The notes beneath the pieces were generated by a model that had not been told where the DNA came from, did not search any database, and saw nothing but the letters and a program-made list of their open reading frames with translations. Source: an uncultured Bacteroidia bacterium (GTDB lineage: Bacteria; Bacteroidota; Bacteroidia; Bacteroidales; F082). From it: a stretch of DNA of 64,000 bases. The stretch is taken from the NCBI GenBank assembly GCA_902802535.1, contig CADCML010000006.1, positions 20,243-84,242 on the forward strand, read 5' to 3'. How positions within the stretch are numbered: the first letter of the stretch is position 1; each line of letters opens with the position of its first letter. This document shows, one piece after another, positions 26,394 through 34,562 of this stretch. A program made the translations under genes and the position numbers.

Positions 26394-26777
26394 ATCGATT
26401 AGGATGACATTTGTGGCAGATTTCCGCAAGATTTGTTTCTTTTTTCCTTGCCCAATCCGAAAATTCTGTATTTTTGCCCCTGTCAATCCGAGAGAAAACG
26501 GGTTGATGAAGAAAGCGCATTTTTCGCTTTATTCTGCTAATGGTGAACTTGGACAATTCGCTTCGTAAGCAGGGATAAGTGGAAAGAAGGGCTTCCATTG
26601 GTTTGCAATCATTATTACGATGATACTCCCAGTGGAGCAATTCTTGACCTTATTTTGCTTACACGGGAGTCCAAGCCCAACCATTAGGAAATAGGGCAAA
26701 GATGAATGGCTCCACTCTCTTCATGCATCAAGTAGATTCCCGTTTGGGCCGTTAGGGACAAACAAAACAAGTTTCAA
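26394..26777 (+). other. Long intergenic leader region
   Basis: No credible gene is present. A perfect -7 element TATTTTTG lies at 26469-26476 on the plus strand, so the small secreted protein gene would have a leader of about 300 bases. That leader has no extended coding frame and may hold structured RNA, but no known riboswitch was recognised. Confidence 0.4.
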
Positions 26778-27092
26778 ATGAAGTTGAGAAACTTATCATT
26801 GAGAATGCGGAAAACCATAGCAATGATGCTTGCTTTGTCGTTGCCGTTCAGCGTATTGGCGCAAGGCGGATTGTTTCAACGAGGTGATGGCAATACAGAC
26901 CAAAACTCGGGACTTTTGCGCGATGGAGAGGCAACAATTACGATGACCAACCAAGCCTTTGGCAATCCCAATGGAAGCGACCTGACCAATCAGACCTTTG
27001 GCGCACCGATAGGCAGCGGACTATTCGTCATGCTGATGGCTGGCGCAGGTTATGCCGCATTGAAAACAAACAAGAAAACCAACAAAAAGTAA
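26778..27092 (+). CDS. Small secreted protein with C-terminal membrane helix
   Basis: 104 residues. A signal peptide (TIAMMLALSLPFSVLAQ) is followed by a short Gly/Asn-rich body with the repeated phrase TNQAFGNPNGSDLTNQTFG, then APIGSGLFVMLMAGAGYAAL and a Lys/Asn-rich end. A terminal hydrophobic stretch with a basic tail, opened by a PIGSGL-type motif, is seen on many small Bacteroidales surface proteins. It starts a two-gene unit with the lipoprotein gene 14 bases downstream. Function unknown. Confidence 0.65.
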   Translation: MKLRNLSLRMRKTIAMMLALSLPFSVLAQGGLFQRGDGNTDQNSGLLRDGEATITMTNQAFGNPNGSDLTNQTFGAPIGSGLFVMLMAGAGYAALKTNKKTNKK

Positions 27093-27106
27093 AAGGAGAA
27101 TCGAAA

Positions 27107-28495
27107 ATGAAAAGGATTAGCACAATCATAATGGCATTGGTCATGGTGATGACAATGGCACAATGCAAGAAGGACAACCCAACCACACCTGACAATCAGA
27201 ATAATGTTGTGACCATCACCCTTGATGTGAAGAACAATAATGGCTCAAAAGTGGATGTGAATACTACTACAGGTACCGTTGATTTTGAAACTGGCGACAA
27301 GGTTTATGTCGGAAGCGGCGGCAAGTATGTAGGATTCTTGACCCACAACGGCACCAATTTCGTGGGCAACATCACCAACCCGACTGAAAACCAACCTTTA
27401 CAATTCTATTTTCTTGGCAATGTAACGCCAACCGAAACGCTTTCCGCAGGAACAACGGAAGAATGTTCGGTAATCATCAGCGACCAAACAGAGCATTTGC
27501 CTGTGATTTCGTGTGCAGCCTCATTTGAAAACTATGTTTCGAGTTTGACATCCTACACAGGGCATTTGCTGAACAAGTGCGCTTTGGTGAAGTTCAATGT
27601 GACCACGCCTTCTAACTCGCCTATCTGCATTACTGGAATGAATAACAAAGTGACGGTAGATTTCTCCCAAAACACGATAACGCCCAGCCAAGATGGAGAA
27701 GGAATAATCAAGTTGCCTGCTGGAAGTGGAGAGAATGTTGAGAAATGGGCTATTTTGTTGCCGCAAGAGGCGTTGGAAGAAGGAGAAGAAGGGTCTGTTT
27801 ATTCGGAGGATGGTAATTATATTGGAATACATCCATCAATTCCTACTATTATTGAAAATGGGTATTTTGCGGAAGGGATTGTAGTATTAATTGTAATGCA
27901 TTCCTATGTTGATCTAGGCCTTCCAAGCGGCCTTTTGTGGGCTACTTGCAATGTAGGTTCAGACTCACAGGAGGACTATGGTGACTATTTTGCTTGGGGT
28001 GAGACTCAACCTAAAAATACTTACAACTGGGACACGTACCAGTATTGCAATGGTGGCGACCATACATTCACCAAGTACTGTTATGATTCTAGTTATGGTT
28101 ATAATGGTTATACTGATGAATTGACTTTCCTGTTGCCCGAAGACGATGCTGCCTCGGTTATATGGGGTAGTAATTGGCGTATCCCCACTGAGGCCGAATG
28201 GGAGGAACTTTATAATAACACAACTGTTATATGGACATCTCTAAACGGTGTGAATGGTCGGCTTTTTACTGCTTCGAATGGGAATACTCTTTTCTTGCCT
28301 GCCGCTGGAGCCATTGGTGGAAGTTGGCACCAACATGAAGGAATAGGCATGTATTGGTCGAGTTCGCTCAGTGTTATGGACTATTATGGTCCCGACTATG
28401 CGAAAGAATTCATTTTCAGTATGGATTATTATCGTTTAGGTGCAAATGCTCGTATCCTTGGTGAAACTATTCGAGCAGTTCGTTCTGTTGAGTGA
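27107..28495 (+). CDS. Lipoprotein with FISUMP/DUF1566-type C-terminal domain
   Basis: 462 residues. A lipoprotein signal peptide (ALVMVMTMAQC, lipidated Cys near residue 21) is followed by a Thr/Asn-rich N-terminal domain of the type in Bacteroidales surface proteins. From about residue 265 comes YVDLGLPSGLLWATCNVG, YFAWGETQPK, NWRIPTEAEWEEL and GMYWSSS, the hallmark of the Fibrobacter succinogenes major paralogous (FISUMP) domain family. These domains are found in secreted proteins; the ligand is unknown. It probably shares a transcript with the small secreted protein. Confidence 0.82.
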   Translation: MKRISTIIMALVMVMTMAQCKKDNPTTPDNQNNVVTITLDVKNNNGSKVDVNTTTGTVDFETGDKVYVGSGGKYVGFLTHNGTNFVGNITNPTENQPLQFYFLGNVTPTETLSAGTTEECSVIISDQTEHLPVISCAASFENYVSSLTSYTGHLLNKCALVKFNVTTPSNSPICITGMNNKVTVDFSQNTITPSQDGEGIIKLPAGSGENVEKWAILLPQEALEEGEEGSVYSEDGNYIGIHPSIPTIIENGYFAEGIVVLIVMHSYVDLGLPSGLLWATCNVGSDSQEDYGDYFAWGETQPKNTYNWDTYQYCNGGDHTFTKYCYDSSYGYNGYTDELTFLLPEDDAASVIWGSNWRIPTEAEWEELYNNTTVIWTSLNGVNGRLFTASNGNTLFLPAAGAIGGSWHQHEGIGMYWSSSLSVMDYYGPDYAKEFIFSMDYYRLGANARILGETIRAVRSVE

Positions 28496-28725
28496 TTTTA
28501 ATTCGTGATGCCAACCATCAAGCCGCTACAAGACCTAAGTAGAGAGGACTTTGGAGAGACTTAATGGTTGAAGATCCAAGATAGGGTGCAAAAGGCTTGG
28601 AAGAAGGAAAGGAACGCGATTATTTTCTTTTTATCTTTTCTAAATTATGCATATAAATAGTTTGATAATCAGATTATTTAAATTCTAAAGAAATTGATAA
28701 ATAGCGTTTACTGATAAAATATTAT

Positions 28726-28733
28726 TACTTTTG
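28726..28733 (+). promoter_or_regulatory. -7 promoter element of the A/T-rich cassette
   Basis: TACTTTTG, exact TAnnTTTG, 19 bases upstream of the first start codon. The surrounding 120 bases are strongly A/T-rich. Confidence 0.55.
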
Positions 28734-28752
28734 CAAATTAAATTTTTGTCAA

Positions 28753-29331
28753 ATGGAAATCAATGCTTCTATTGTTAGTATAGGTGGATGGAATTCGCGT
28801 ATTTTCACCCCTCAATGGGTGGCAACCAATGTGTTTGGTATTAATGATGGGACAATTATGGAATTGAAACTTGACGAAAGACAAATGACCTTGTTGTATA
28901 AAAGCGGTGATATTGAGTTTTCGGCAACAGAAATTGGTGTTGAATTTAAAACACATAACACAACTGTTGATAATTGTCGCAAACTTGAAAGATGTTATCA
29001 ACATTTGGTAGAGTTGTTGCCATATACTCCAATTCGAGCGTTTGGATACAATTATAATTTGATATTCCTTCTCAATGATTTTCAAAATACTAGACTTGCA
29101 CAATTTGTAGAGAGAAAAGACATTGGTGCTGATTACAAAAGTACATCTTTTTCTTTCACGGTTTCTAAAGGAAAAGCACTTCGTTCGGTAAATGTCAATT
29201 TTCAGGACGATAAAGTAGAGGTTGTTTGTAACTTTCAATATAATAAAATTACTGATATTCCTGAAGTCAGTGTGTTTGACTGTATTAAGGACGAATTAAA
29301 GCATATTTTAGGCAATGACACAGACTTTTAA
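28753..29331 (+). CDS. Hypothetical protein, first gene of an A/T-rich cassette
   Basis: 192 residues, soluble, no signal peptide and no family recognised. Visible blocks are MEINASIVSIGGWNSRIFTP near the start, an alternating beta-like middle and FDCIKDELKHILGN near the end. Base composition is much more A/T-rich than the flanking housekeeping genes, which suggests recent transfer. It overlaps the next gene by 17 bases, so the pair is translated together. Confidence 0.6.
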   Translation: MEINASIVSIGGWNSRIFTPQWVATNVFGINDGTIMELKLDERQMTLLYKSGDIEFSATEIGVEFKTHNTTVDNCRKLERCYQHLVELLPYTPIRAFGYNYNLIFLLNDFQNTRLAQFVERKDIGADYKSTSFSFTVSKGKALRSVNVNFQDDKVEVVCNFQYNKITDIPEVSVFDCIKDELKHILGNDTDF

Positions 29332-29821
29332 TATAATAACAAAATCATTACAACCCAATTTAGAATTGGAAGAAGAAGTAGAGGTAGTTGGAGCTACTTG
29401 TTCTTTTGTTCAAAACAAAAAAACAGGTGTTTTTATTGCTGATTATAAGGCTTATCCTAGTCAGGGAGAATTTGCAAAGACTCTCGTAGGGAGTATAATG
29501 GGTGCAAAAAAGGAGAAACTCTATGTTGAGGCTCTTCGCAATCTTTATAAAAGAATTGATTTCCTTGAACTCAACCAAGCATTGGAAAGCAAAGAAATTG
29601 ATGAAGACCAATTTGAAAAAGAGTTGACAGTTAACGAAGATAAGTATCTTATCCCTTATCCAGAAAAAAGGCCAGATGCTATACAGGTTTTATTGGTATC
29701 CGACATAGTTCAGAAAATCGAAAGAGTCAAAGAAATGACCGTTGACGAGGCTTCAGAACTATTCCAACTTGACTTAAGTACCGCTGAGAATGTTTTAGAG
29801 GAGATGAAAACCTTAGCTTAA
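29315..29821 (+). CDS. Hypothetical protein, second gene of the A/T-rich cassette
   Basis: 168 residues, acidic. It has a beta-rich start (EEEVEVVGATCSFVQNKKTG) and a helical C-terminal half that ends MTVDEASELFQLDLSTAENVLEEM, which looks like a small helical recognition or dimerisation bundle. No known family. It starts inside the end of the upstream gene and is followed after 12 bases by the third gene. Confidence 0.6.
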   Translation: MTQTFNIITKSLQPNLELEEEVEVVGATCSFVQNKKTGVFIADYKAYPSQGEFAKTLVGSIMGAKKEKLYVEALRNLYKRIDFLELNQALESKEIDEDQFEKELTVNEDKYLIPYPEKRPDAIQVLLVSDIVQKIERVKEMTVDEASELFQLDLSTAENVLEEMKTLA

Positions 29822-29833
29822 TAGTTTATTGTT

Positions 29834-30271
29834 ATGGTTGAGTATTATCAACAAGGAGAATGCGTTGATGGGCACCGAGTGCAGATTACAACTAGAAAGT
29901 TGGAATCGAAAAGTTTTAGTTTAGCACCAACAGGATTCAAGGGTTTGAAATACAATTGCTCTCTCAATAGTAAATCTATTATTGACACTCCACTGTCAAT
30001 AGAAGATGAAAAAACTGCAAAAAAGAAGAAGAAAACAGTTCATTGTGCTCAAGGAGATGGGTTAAATTGTAGTAAAATGTATTTTATTGCAGAAACCACT
30101 AGAAAGTTGAATTGTTTCAAAGTGGCAATGATGAGCGGACAGCATGAATGTAGTCAAGGAAAGCCCAATACTAGAGTATATGCTGAAATTCAAACACCAT
30201 TTGAGCATATTGTTCATGCAACGGAAAAAAAGTTGCAAGAATTAAAACAAAAAGAAATAGAACAAAAATAA
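29834..30271 (+). CDS. Hypothetical Cys-containing basic protein, third gene of the cassette
   Basis: 145 residues, basic, with six to seven cysteines of which HCAQGDGLNC and HECSQG could bind metal. The middle has a Lys run (AKKKKKTVH) and the C-terminus is a charged helix (KKLQELKQKEIEQK). It resembles no family known to me. Same low-GC composition and same strand as the two preceding genes. Confidence 0.55.
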   Translation: MVEYYQQGECVDGHRVQITTRKLESKSFSLAPTGFKGLKYNCSLNSKSIIDTPLSIEDEKTAKKKKKTVHCAQGDGLNCSKMYFIAETTRKLNCFKVAMMSGQHECSQGKPNTRVYAEIQTPFEHIVHATEKKLQELKQKEIEQK

Positions 30272-30741
30272 CTTTTTTTGCAAAAACTGTTTTTTTTACT
30301 TTCGGTACAATTATCCACGTTGACACGTTCTTCCGAATTGAAAATTCCGAAGTCCTGATTATCACCATTTTCAATGCGCGAATGAATATTGCGGTTGCCG
30401 TGGTACGACAGCCCTACAGCCCGGGCGGTATGGTGTAGGGCTGTCACAAAGTTGCTGAGCCTGTCGAAGCATCGTGGCAGCCGCTTGTTTATGTCATATT
30501 TTCTCCAACGAGTCTCTCATTACACGCTTATTGTTTAAGCGTTACATAATACTTTACAACAAAACAGCGGAGCTTCAAAAACTCTATCGTTTTTGGTGAA
30601 TACTTATGGATTGAAATACTCCTCCGCCATCCGATTAATTTCCTCAATGTCCAAGTTATCAAGTTGGATTGTCGGTAGCACTTTGAAAGCGAAAAATTCC
30701 GCTTTTTTTGCAAATACTCATCACATTTCAAAAAATCGCTG
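30272..30741. other. Intergenic region with a perfect inverted repeat and a coding remnant
   Basis: GACAGCCCTACA (30407-30418) and TGTAGGGCTGTC (30434-30445) are exact complements with a 15-base spacer. On the minus strand at 30604-30717 a 37-codon frame without a good start ends LDNLDIEEINRMAEEYFNP; it may be the tail of a decayed gene, perhaps an antitoxin. Nothing else is apparent. Confidence 0.4.
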
Positions 30742-30749
30742 TATCTTTG
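30742..30749 (+). promoter_or_regulatory. -7 promoter element of the toxin-antitoxin pair
   Basis: TATCTTTG, exact TAnnTTTG, 19 bases upstream of the antitoxin start. Confidence 0.6.
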
Positions 30750-30768
30750 CCATCAAAACAACATCATT

Positions 30769-31062
30769 ATGTCACAATCAGCATACACTATCCGTTTGGA
30801 TTCAGACTTGAAAAAACGCTTCGATACGCTTTGCGAAGGCTTCGGCATGAGTGCTTCCACGGCGTTTAATGTTTTTGTTCGGGCTGTTGTCCGTCAGCGC
30901 AAGATTCCTTTTGAAATCGAGATGTCGGAAAAAGACGAAAGTTTTGAAAAAGGCAGACAGGCATTCCTTGAAATCAGAAGGCAAGCCGAAGAAGGTCGCT
31001 TTCCTGACCTAACATTGGAAGAAATCAATGAAGAAATCAGATTGGCAAGAGAAGGCAAATGA
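30769..31062 (+). CDS. RelB/DinJ family antitoxin
   Basis: 97 residues. The N-terminal ribbon-helix-helix IRLDSDLKKRFDTLCEGFGM and SASTAFNVFVRAVVRQRKIPFEI is the standard RelB/DinJ signature. It would bind its own promoter and neutralise the toxin encoded immediately downstream, whose start overlaps by four bases (ATGA). DinJ-type antitoxins usually pair with RelE/YafQ toxins; here the partner is a PIN protein. Confidence 0.85.
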   Translation: MSQSAYTIRLDSDLKKRFDTLCEGFGMSASTAFNVFVRAVVRQRKIPFEIEMSEKDESFEKGRQAFLEIRRQAEEGRFPDLTLEEINEEIRLAREGK

Positions 31063-31484
31063 AGAATCATTTTGTTGTTATTGACACTAATGTCCTCGTT
31101 TCAGGTTTAATTAGCCGAAATCCTGATTCACCAACTTTGGGAATCGTGAATTACTTGCTTGCCAACAAAGGCATTATTACCCCAATGTATAATGAAGAGA
31201 TTTACAAGGAATATGAAAATGTCCTACATAGAACGAAATTTAATTTTGAACCATCTACAGTAAATGATGTTCTGGAAAGAATTCGGGACATAGGTATTTC
31301 AAGTGAAAGGAAATCTTCCAAGGAATTTATTCCCGACCCGAAAGATGTTGTGTTTTACGAAGTTGCCTTGTCGAAAGAGGATTCGTTCTTGGTTACGGGC
31401 AATATCAAACATTTCCCGAAAGTAGATATGGTGGTCACACCAGCAGAAATGATGGAAATCATAAAGCGTAATTTGGAAGAATAG
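31059..31484 (+). CDS. PIN-domain toxin
   Basis: 141 residues of the 'putative toxin component, PIN family' type. Acidic residues of the nuclease centre are in VIDTNVLVSG, EEIYKEYENVL, DPKDVVFYEVALS and SFLVTGNIKHFP. PIN toxins cut RNA. It is translationally coupled to the antitoxin gene, so the two form a type II module. Confidence 0.85.
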   Translation: MKNHFVVIDTNVLVSGLISRNPDSPTLGIVNYLLANKGIITPMYNEEIYKEYENVLHRTKFNFEPSTVNDVLERIRDIGISSERKSSKEFIPDPKDVVFYEVALSKEDSFLVTGNIKHFPKVDMVVTPAEMMEIIKRNLEE

Positions 31485-31506
31485 TTTTCAATACCGACCG
31501 AAAATC

Positions 31507-31559
31507 AATCTGAGTTTTTTCCAAAATCGAGAAAAAATCACAATTTTGGAAAAAACTCA
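31507..31559. repeat. Palindromic 53-bp repeat, left copy flanking an ATPase gene
   Basis: TGAGTTTTTTCCAAAAT (31511-31527) and ATTTTGGAAAAAACTCA (31543-31559) are exact 17-base complements. The whole 53-base stretch recurs at 33050-33102 in the same orientation with one mismatch. It lies about 20 bases upstream of a possible -7 element (TTCCTTTG, 31582-31589) of the ATPase gene. Confidence 0.75.
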
Positions 31560-31613
31560 TTGTGGTTTCAGAATAATTTATTTCCTTTGCATCCTGTTAG
31601 AATATAGAATGTT

Positions 31614-33038
31614 ATGGAAAAATTGATAGGTCGCGAACATGAGATAAAATTGCTGAAGGAATATACCAGTTCCGAGCATCCTGAATTTGTTGCCATTTAT
31701 GGCCGCAGAAGGGTCGGCAAGACTTATCTCGTCAACCAACTGTTCAATGGAAAAATGGCTTTTGCCATGACGGGCGTACTCAACGGCACCAAGGAGGAGC
31801 AGATGGAGGCTTTCATTGACGCCATGCAGGAATATAGCGGCAAACTGCCCGAAAAACCCAAGACATGGATGGAGGCTTTCAGGATTCTGAAACTTTATCT
31901 GAAAAAGAAAGTCACGCTGAAACGCCGTTGCATCGTGTTCCTCGATGAATTGCCTTCGATGGACACGCAACGGTCGGGATTCGTGCGGGCATTGGGCTAT
32001 TTTTGGAACAGTTGGGCTTCGCTGCAAGACAACCTGACGCTGATTGTGTGCGGCAGCGCCACCTCGTGGATGATACGCAACATCGTCAACGACAAAGGCG
32101 GCCTCCACGACCGCATCACACACGAATTGCATTTGCACCCGTTTACGCTGAAAGAGACGGAGTTATACCTCAAGAGCCGGCAATTCAAGTGGGACCGCCT
32201 GACCGTCATGCAGGCATACATGGCCTTGGGCGGCGTGCCCTATTATTTGAGCCTGCTTCATCGTGGCGAGAGTTTCGCCGCCAACATCGACCGACTGTTT
32301 TTCGGCGACGAAGAAGAACTTCGCAGGGAATACAAACGGCTGTATTCCACTTTGTTCAAGTCGCCGGAATCGTATATGACCATCGTCAATGCTCTGGCAA
32401 AAGCCAAGGCAGGAATGTCGCGCGACGAATTGAGAAAGGCTTTGGGGCAGGATTCAAGCGGATCGCTCAGCGGGAAACTTGAAGACCTCGTCAATTGCGA
32501 CATTCTTCGCAAGTATCCCATCCACAACAAAACGACGAAAAAGAATTCCGCCATCTACCAACTTGTTGATTTCTACTCGCTTTTCTACCTTACCTTTGTG
32601 TCGCGTGCCGAGGCTGAGACGGGCTATTGGAGCAACCATATCGACACTTCCGAGGTCAACACATGGTTGGGATTGAGTTTTGAGCGGGTGTGCCTGACCC
32701 ATGTACAACAAATCAAGCAAGCACTTCACATCGATAGGATTTCGACCCAATTCTATTCGTGGCGAAGCCAGAAAAGTACACCAAAAGCGCAAATCGACAT
32801 GGTTCTTGACCGCGCCGATGGCATCATCAATCTGTTTGAAATCAAATACAGCGAGGCGGATTTTCGCCTTGATAACGATGAGGCCAAAAAACTGCAAAAC
32901 AGGATGGCGACCTTCCGCAATGAAACAAAAACAAAGAAAGCCTTATGGCTCACATTGCTAACTACTTACGGTCTTAATGAAGGCCGTTATTCCTCAACTT
33001 TTGTTTCGGTTTTAACGATGGATGACTTGTTCCAATAA
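31614..33038 (+). CDS. AAA ATPase with C-terminal PD-(D/E)XK-like domain
   Basis: 474 residues starting MEKLIGREHEIKLL. Walker A GRRRVGKT, Walker B RCIVFLDELP and LIVCGSATSWMIRN place it in the archaeal ATPase_2 family. The C-terminal block AQIDMVLDRADGIINLFEIKYS keeps the D...EXK residues of a PD-(D/E)XK-like domain. It is a close paralogue of the 24.8-kb protein over its whole length. The gene is bracketed by two near-identical 53-bp palindromic repeats and has no operon partner. Whether it acts in defence, in DNA processing or as a selfish gene cannot be told. Confidence 0.84.
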   Translation: MEKLIGREHEIKLLKEYTSSEHPEFVAIYGRRRVGKTYLVNQLFNGKMAFAMTGVLNGTKEEQMEAFIDAMQEYSGKLPEKPKTWMEAFRILKLYLKKKVTLKRRCIVFLDELPSMDTQRSGFVRALGYFWNSWASLQDNLTLIVCGSATSWMIRNIVNDKGGLHDRITHELHLHPFTLKETELYLKSRQFKWDRLTVMQAYMALGGVPYYLSLLHRGESFAANIDRLFFGDEEELRREYKRLYSTLFKSPESYMTIVNALAKAKAGMSRDELRKALGQDSSGSLSGKLEDLVNCDILRKYPIHNKTTKKNSAIYQLVDFYSLFYLTFVSRAEAETGYWSNHIDTSEVNTWLGLSFERVCLTHVQQIKQALHIDRISTQFYSWRSQKSTPKAQIDMVLDRADGIINLFEIKYSEADFRLDNDEAKKLQNRMATFRNETKTKKALWLTLLTTYGLNEGRYSSTFVSVLTMDDLFQ

Positions 33039-33049
33039 TCGGTTTTTGT

Positions 33050-33102
33050 AATCTGAGTTTTTTCCAAAATCGATAAAAAATCACAATTTTGGAAAAAACT
33101 CA
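33050..33102. repeat. Palindromic 53-bp repeat, right copy flanking an ATPase gene
   Basis: Direct copy of 31507-31559; the only difference is t at 33074 against g at 31531. The arms at 33054-33070 and 33086-33102 pair perfectly over 17 bases. It starts 11 bases after the ATPase stop codon and could also act as a hairpin terminator. Confidence 0.75.
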
Positions 33103-33134
33103 ACCGAAAATCCTACACCCCTTTTCAACGAGTT

Positions 33135-34553
33135 TTACCGTTCAAAAACCCTCAAAATCCCCAATTTCGTCTTCTCCATCTTGCCGCCGTAAGGATGCTC
33201 CCTTAACGGTAAATTGAACCGCGTTTTGCCTTTGAGCACGGTTTGCGGATGCGTAAACTCACGGAAGCCCCACTCACCGTGGTAGGCACCCATGCCGGAA
33301 TGGCCTGTGCCGTTGAAGGGAACGCCTTTCACCATCATGTGGATGCAGACCTCGTTGATGCAGCCTCCACCGTATTGTTGGGTTTGCATGGTGCGGTTGG
33401 CCCACTTCATGTCCTTGGTAAACAGATACATGGCCAAAGGATGCTCGCGCTCGGCGATGGTGTCCATTAGTTTGTCAACTTCGGCATCTTTGAAGGGTAC
33501 GATGGGCAACAAGGGACAGAAAAGTTCGTGTTGCACAATGTGTTCGTTGATGTCGACGGGATAGATGAGGGTGGGCGCAAAGCGACGGGTTTCCTTGTCG
33601 CCAATGCCGCCAAATACGATGCGGTCGCGGTATTCGTTGGCGAGGTGGGCGCATTTGTCGTAGGCACCATCGGTGATGAGTTTGGGATATTCAGGGTTGC
33701 TCTCGGGATGTTCGCCGATTTGCTTGATGAAGGCTTGTTTGAGTTCCTCAATGAAAGGCTTGGCCACTTCTTCTGCAATGGCTATCTGGTTGATATTGAT
33801 GCAGATTTGTCCCGCGTTGCAGAGTTTGAAGAAGGCAATTTTGCGGGCGGTGTCCTTCAGGTCGGCGTCTTTGCGGACGACGCACCAGTTGCCGGTTTCG
33901 CCACCGAGTTCCAAGGCCACGGGTGTGAGGTTTTTGGCGGCCTCGGCCAACACATGCTTGCCCACCGATGGCGAACCCGTGTAGAAAATCTTGTCGAAAC
34001 GCTGGGCCAGACACATGTCCGCCACATCGTGACCGCCATCAATCAAGGTGACGTATTCGGGCGGGAAGACCTCGGCGAAAAACTTTTTGAGAAATGCAGT
34101 GCTGGCCGCCGACTTTGAACTGGCCTTGATGACCGCCGTATTACCGCCACACATCGCCGCAGCCACCACGCCGATGGTGAGCAGCATTGGGAAATTGAAC
34201 GGACTGATGACCAACGACACGCCGTAAGGCATCTTATACACCTTAGTAATTAGGCTCGGGAAGCACATAAGCCCGCTGAAATGCCTTTCGGGGCGCGACC
34301 AACGGCGCATACCGCGAATCATCTCGTTGATTTCCACGATGATGGGACCAATGTCGCAGAGATAGGCCTCCACGCGGCTCCGGCCAAGGTCTTTGGCGAG
34401 GGCATCTTCCATCTCGGTTTCGTGGGCAATCACAGCGGCCTTCAGTTTCTTGAGTTGCTGGATTCTCCATTTTATGGGTAGCGTGGTGCCAGTGCGGAAA
34501 AACTTCCGTTGTGCAGCCACGATTTCGCTGATTTCGCTTTCGGTATAAGTCAT
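33135..34553 (-). CDS. Aldehyde dehydrogenase family protein
   Basis: 472 residues. The NAD(P)-dependent aldehyde dehydrogenase active site is present: Asn in ISPFNFPML, Glu in VALELGGETGN and the catalytic Cys in NAGQICININQ. The usual LELGGK has Glu in place of Lys. The enzyme would oxidise an aldehyde to a carboxylic acid. The alcohol dehydrogenase gene ends 9 bases upstream, so both steps from an alcohol through its aldehyde are encoded together; the physiological substrate is unknown. Confidence 0.87.
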   Translation of the reverse strand: MTYTESEISEIVAAQRKFFRTGTTLPIKWRIQQLKKLKAAVIAHETEMEDALAKDLGRSRVEAYLCDIGPIIVEINEMIRGMRRWSRPERHFSGLMCFPSLITKVYKMPYGVSLVISPFNFPMLLTIGVVAAAMCGGNTAVIKASSKSAASTAFLKKFFAEVFPPEYVTLIDGGHDVADMCLAQRFDKIFYTGSPSVGKHVLAEAAKNLTPVALELGGETGNWCVVRKDADLKDTARKIAFFKLCNAGQICININQIAIAEEVAKPFIEELKQAFIKQIGEHPESNPEYPKLITDGAYDKCAHLANEYRDRIVFGGIGDKETRRFAPTLIYPVDINEHIVQHELFCPLLPIVPFKDAEVDKLMDTIAEREHPLAMYLFTKDMKWANRTMQTQQYGGGCINEVCIHMMVKGVPFNGTGHSGMGAYHGEWGFREFTHPQTVLKGKTRFNLPLREHPYGGKMEKTKLGILRVFER

Positions 34554-34562
34554 GATGATGGG

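Noticed and set aside
31507-33102. Insertion sequence
   Set aside because: The enclosed gene is an AAA ATPase with a PD-(D/E)XK-like domain, not a known transposase, and no target-site duplication was seen outside the repeats.
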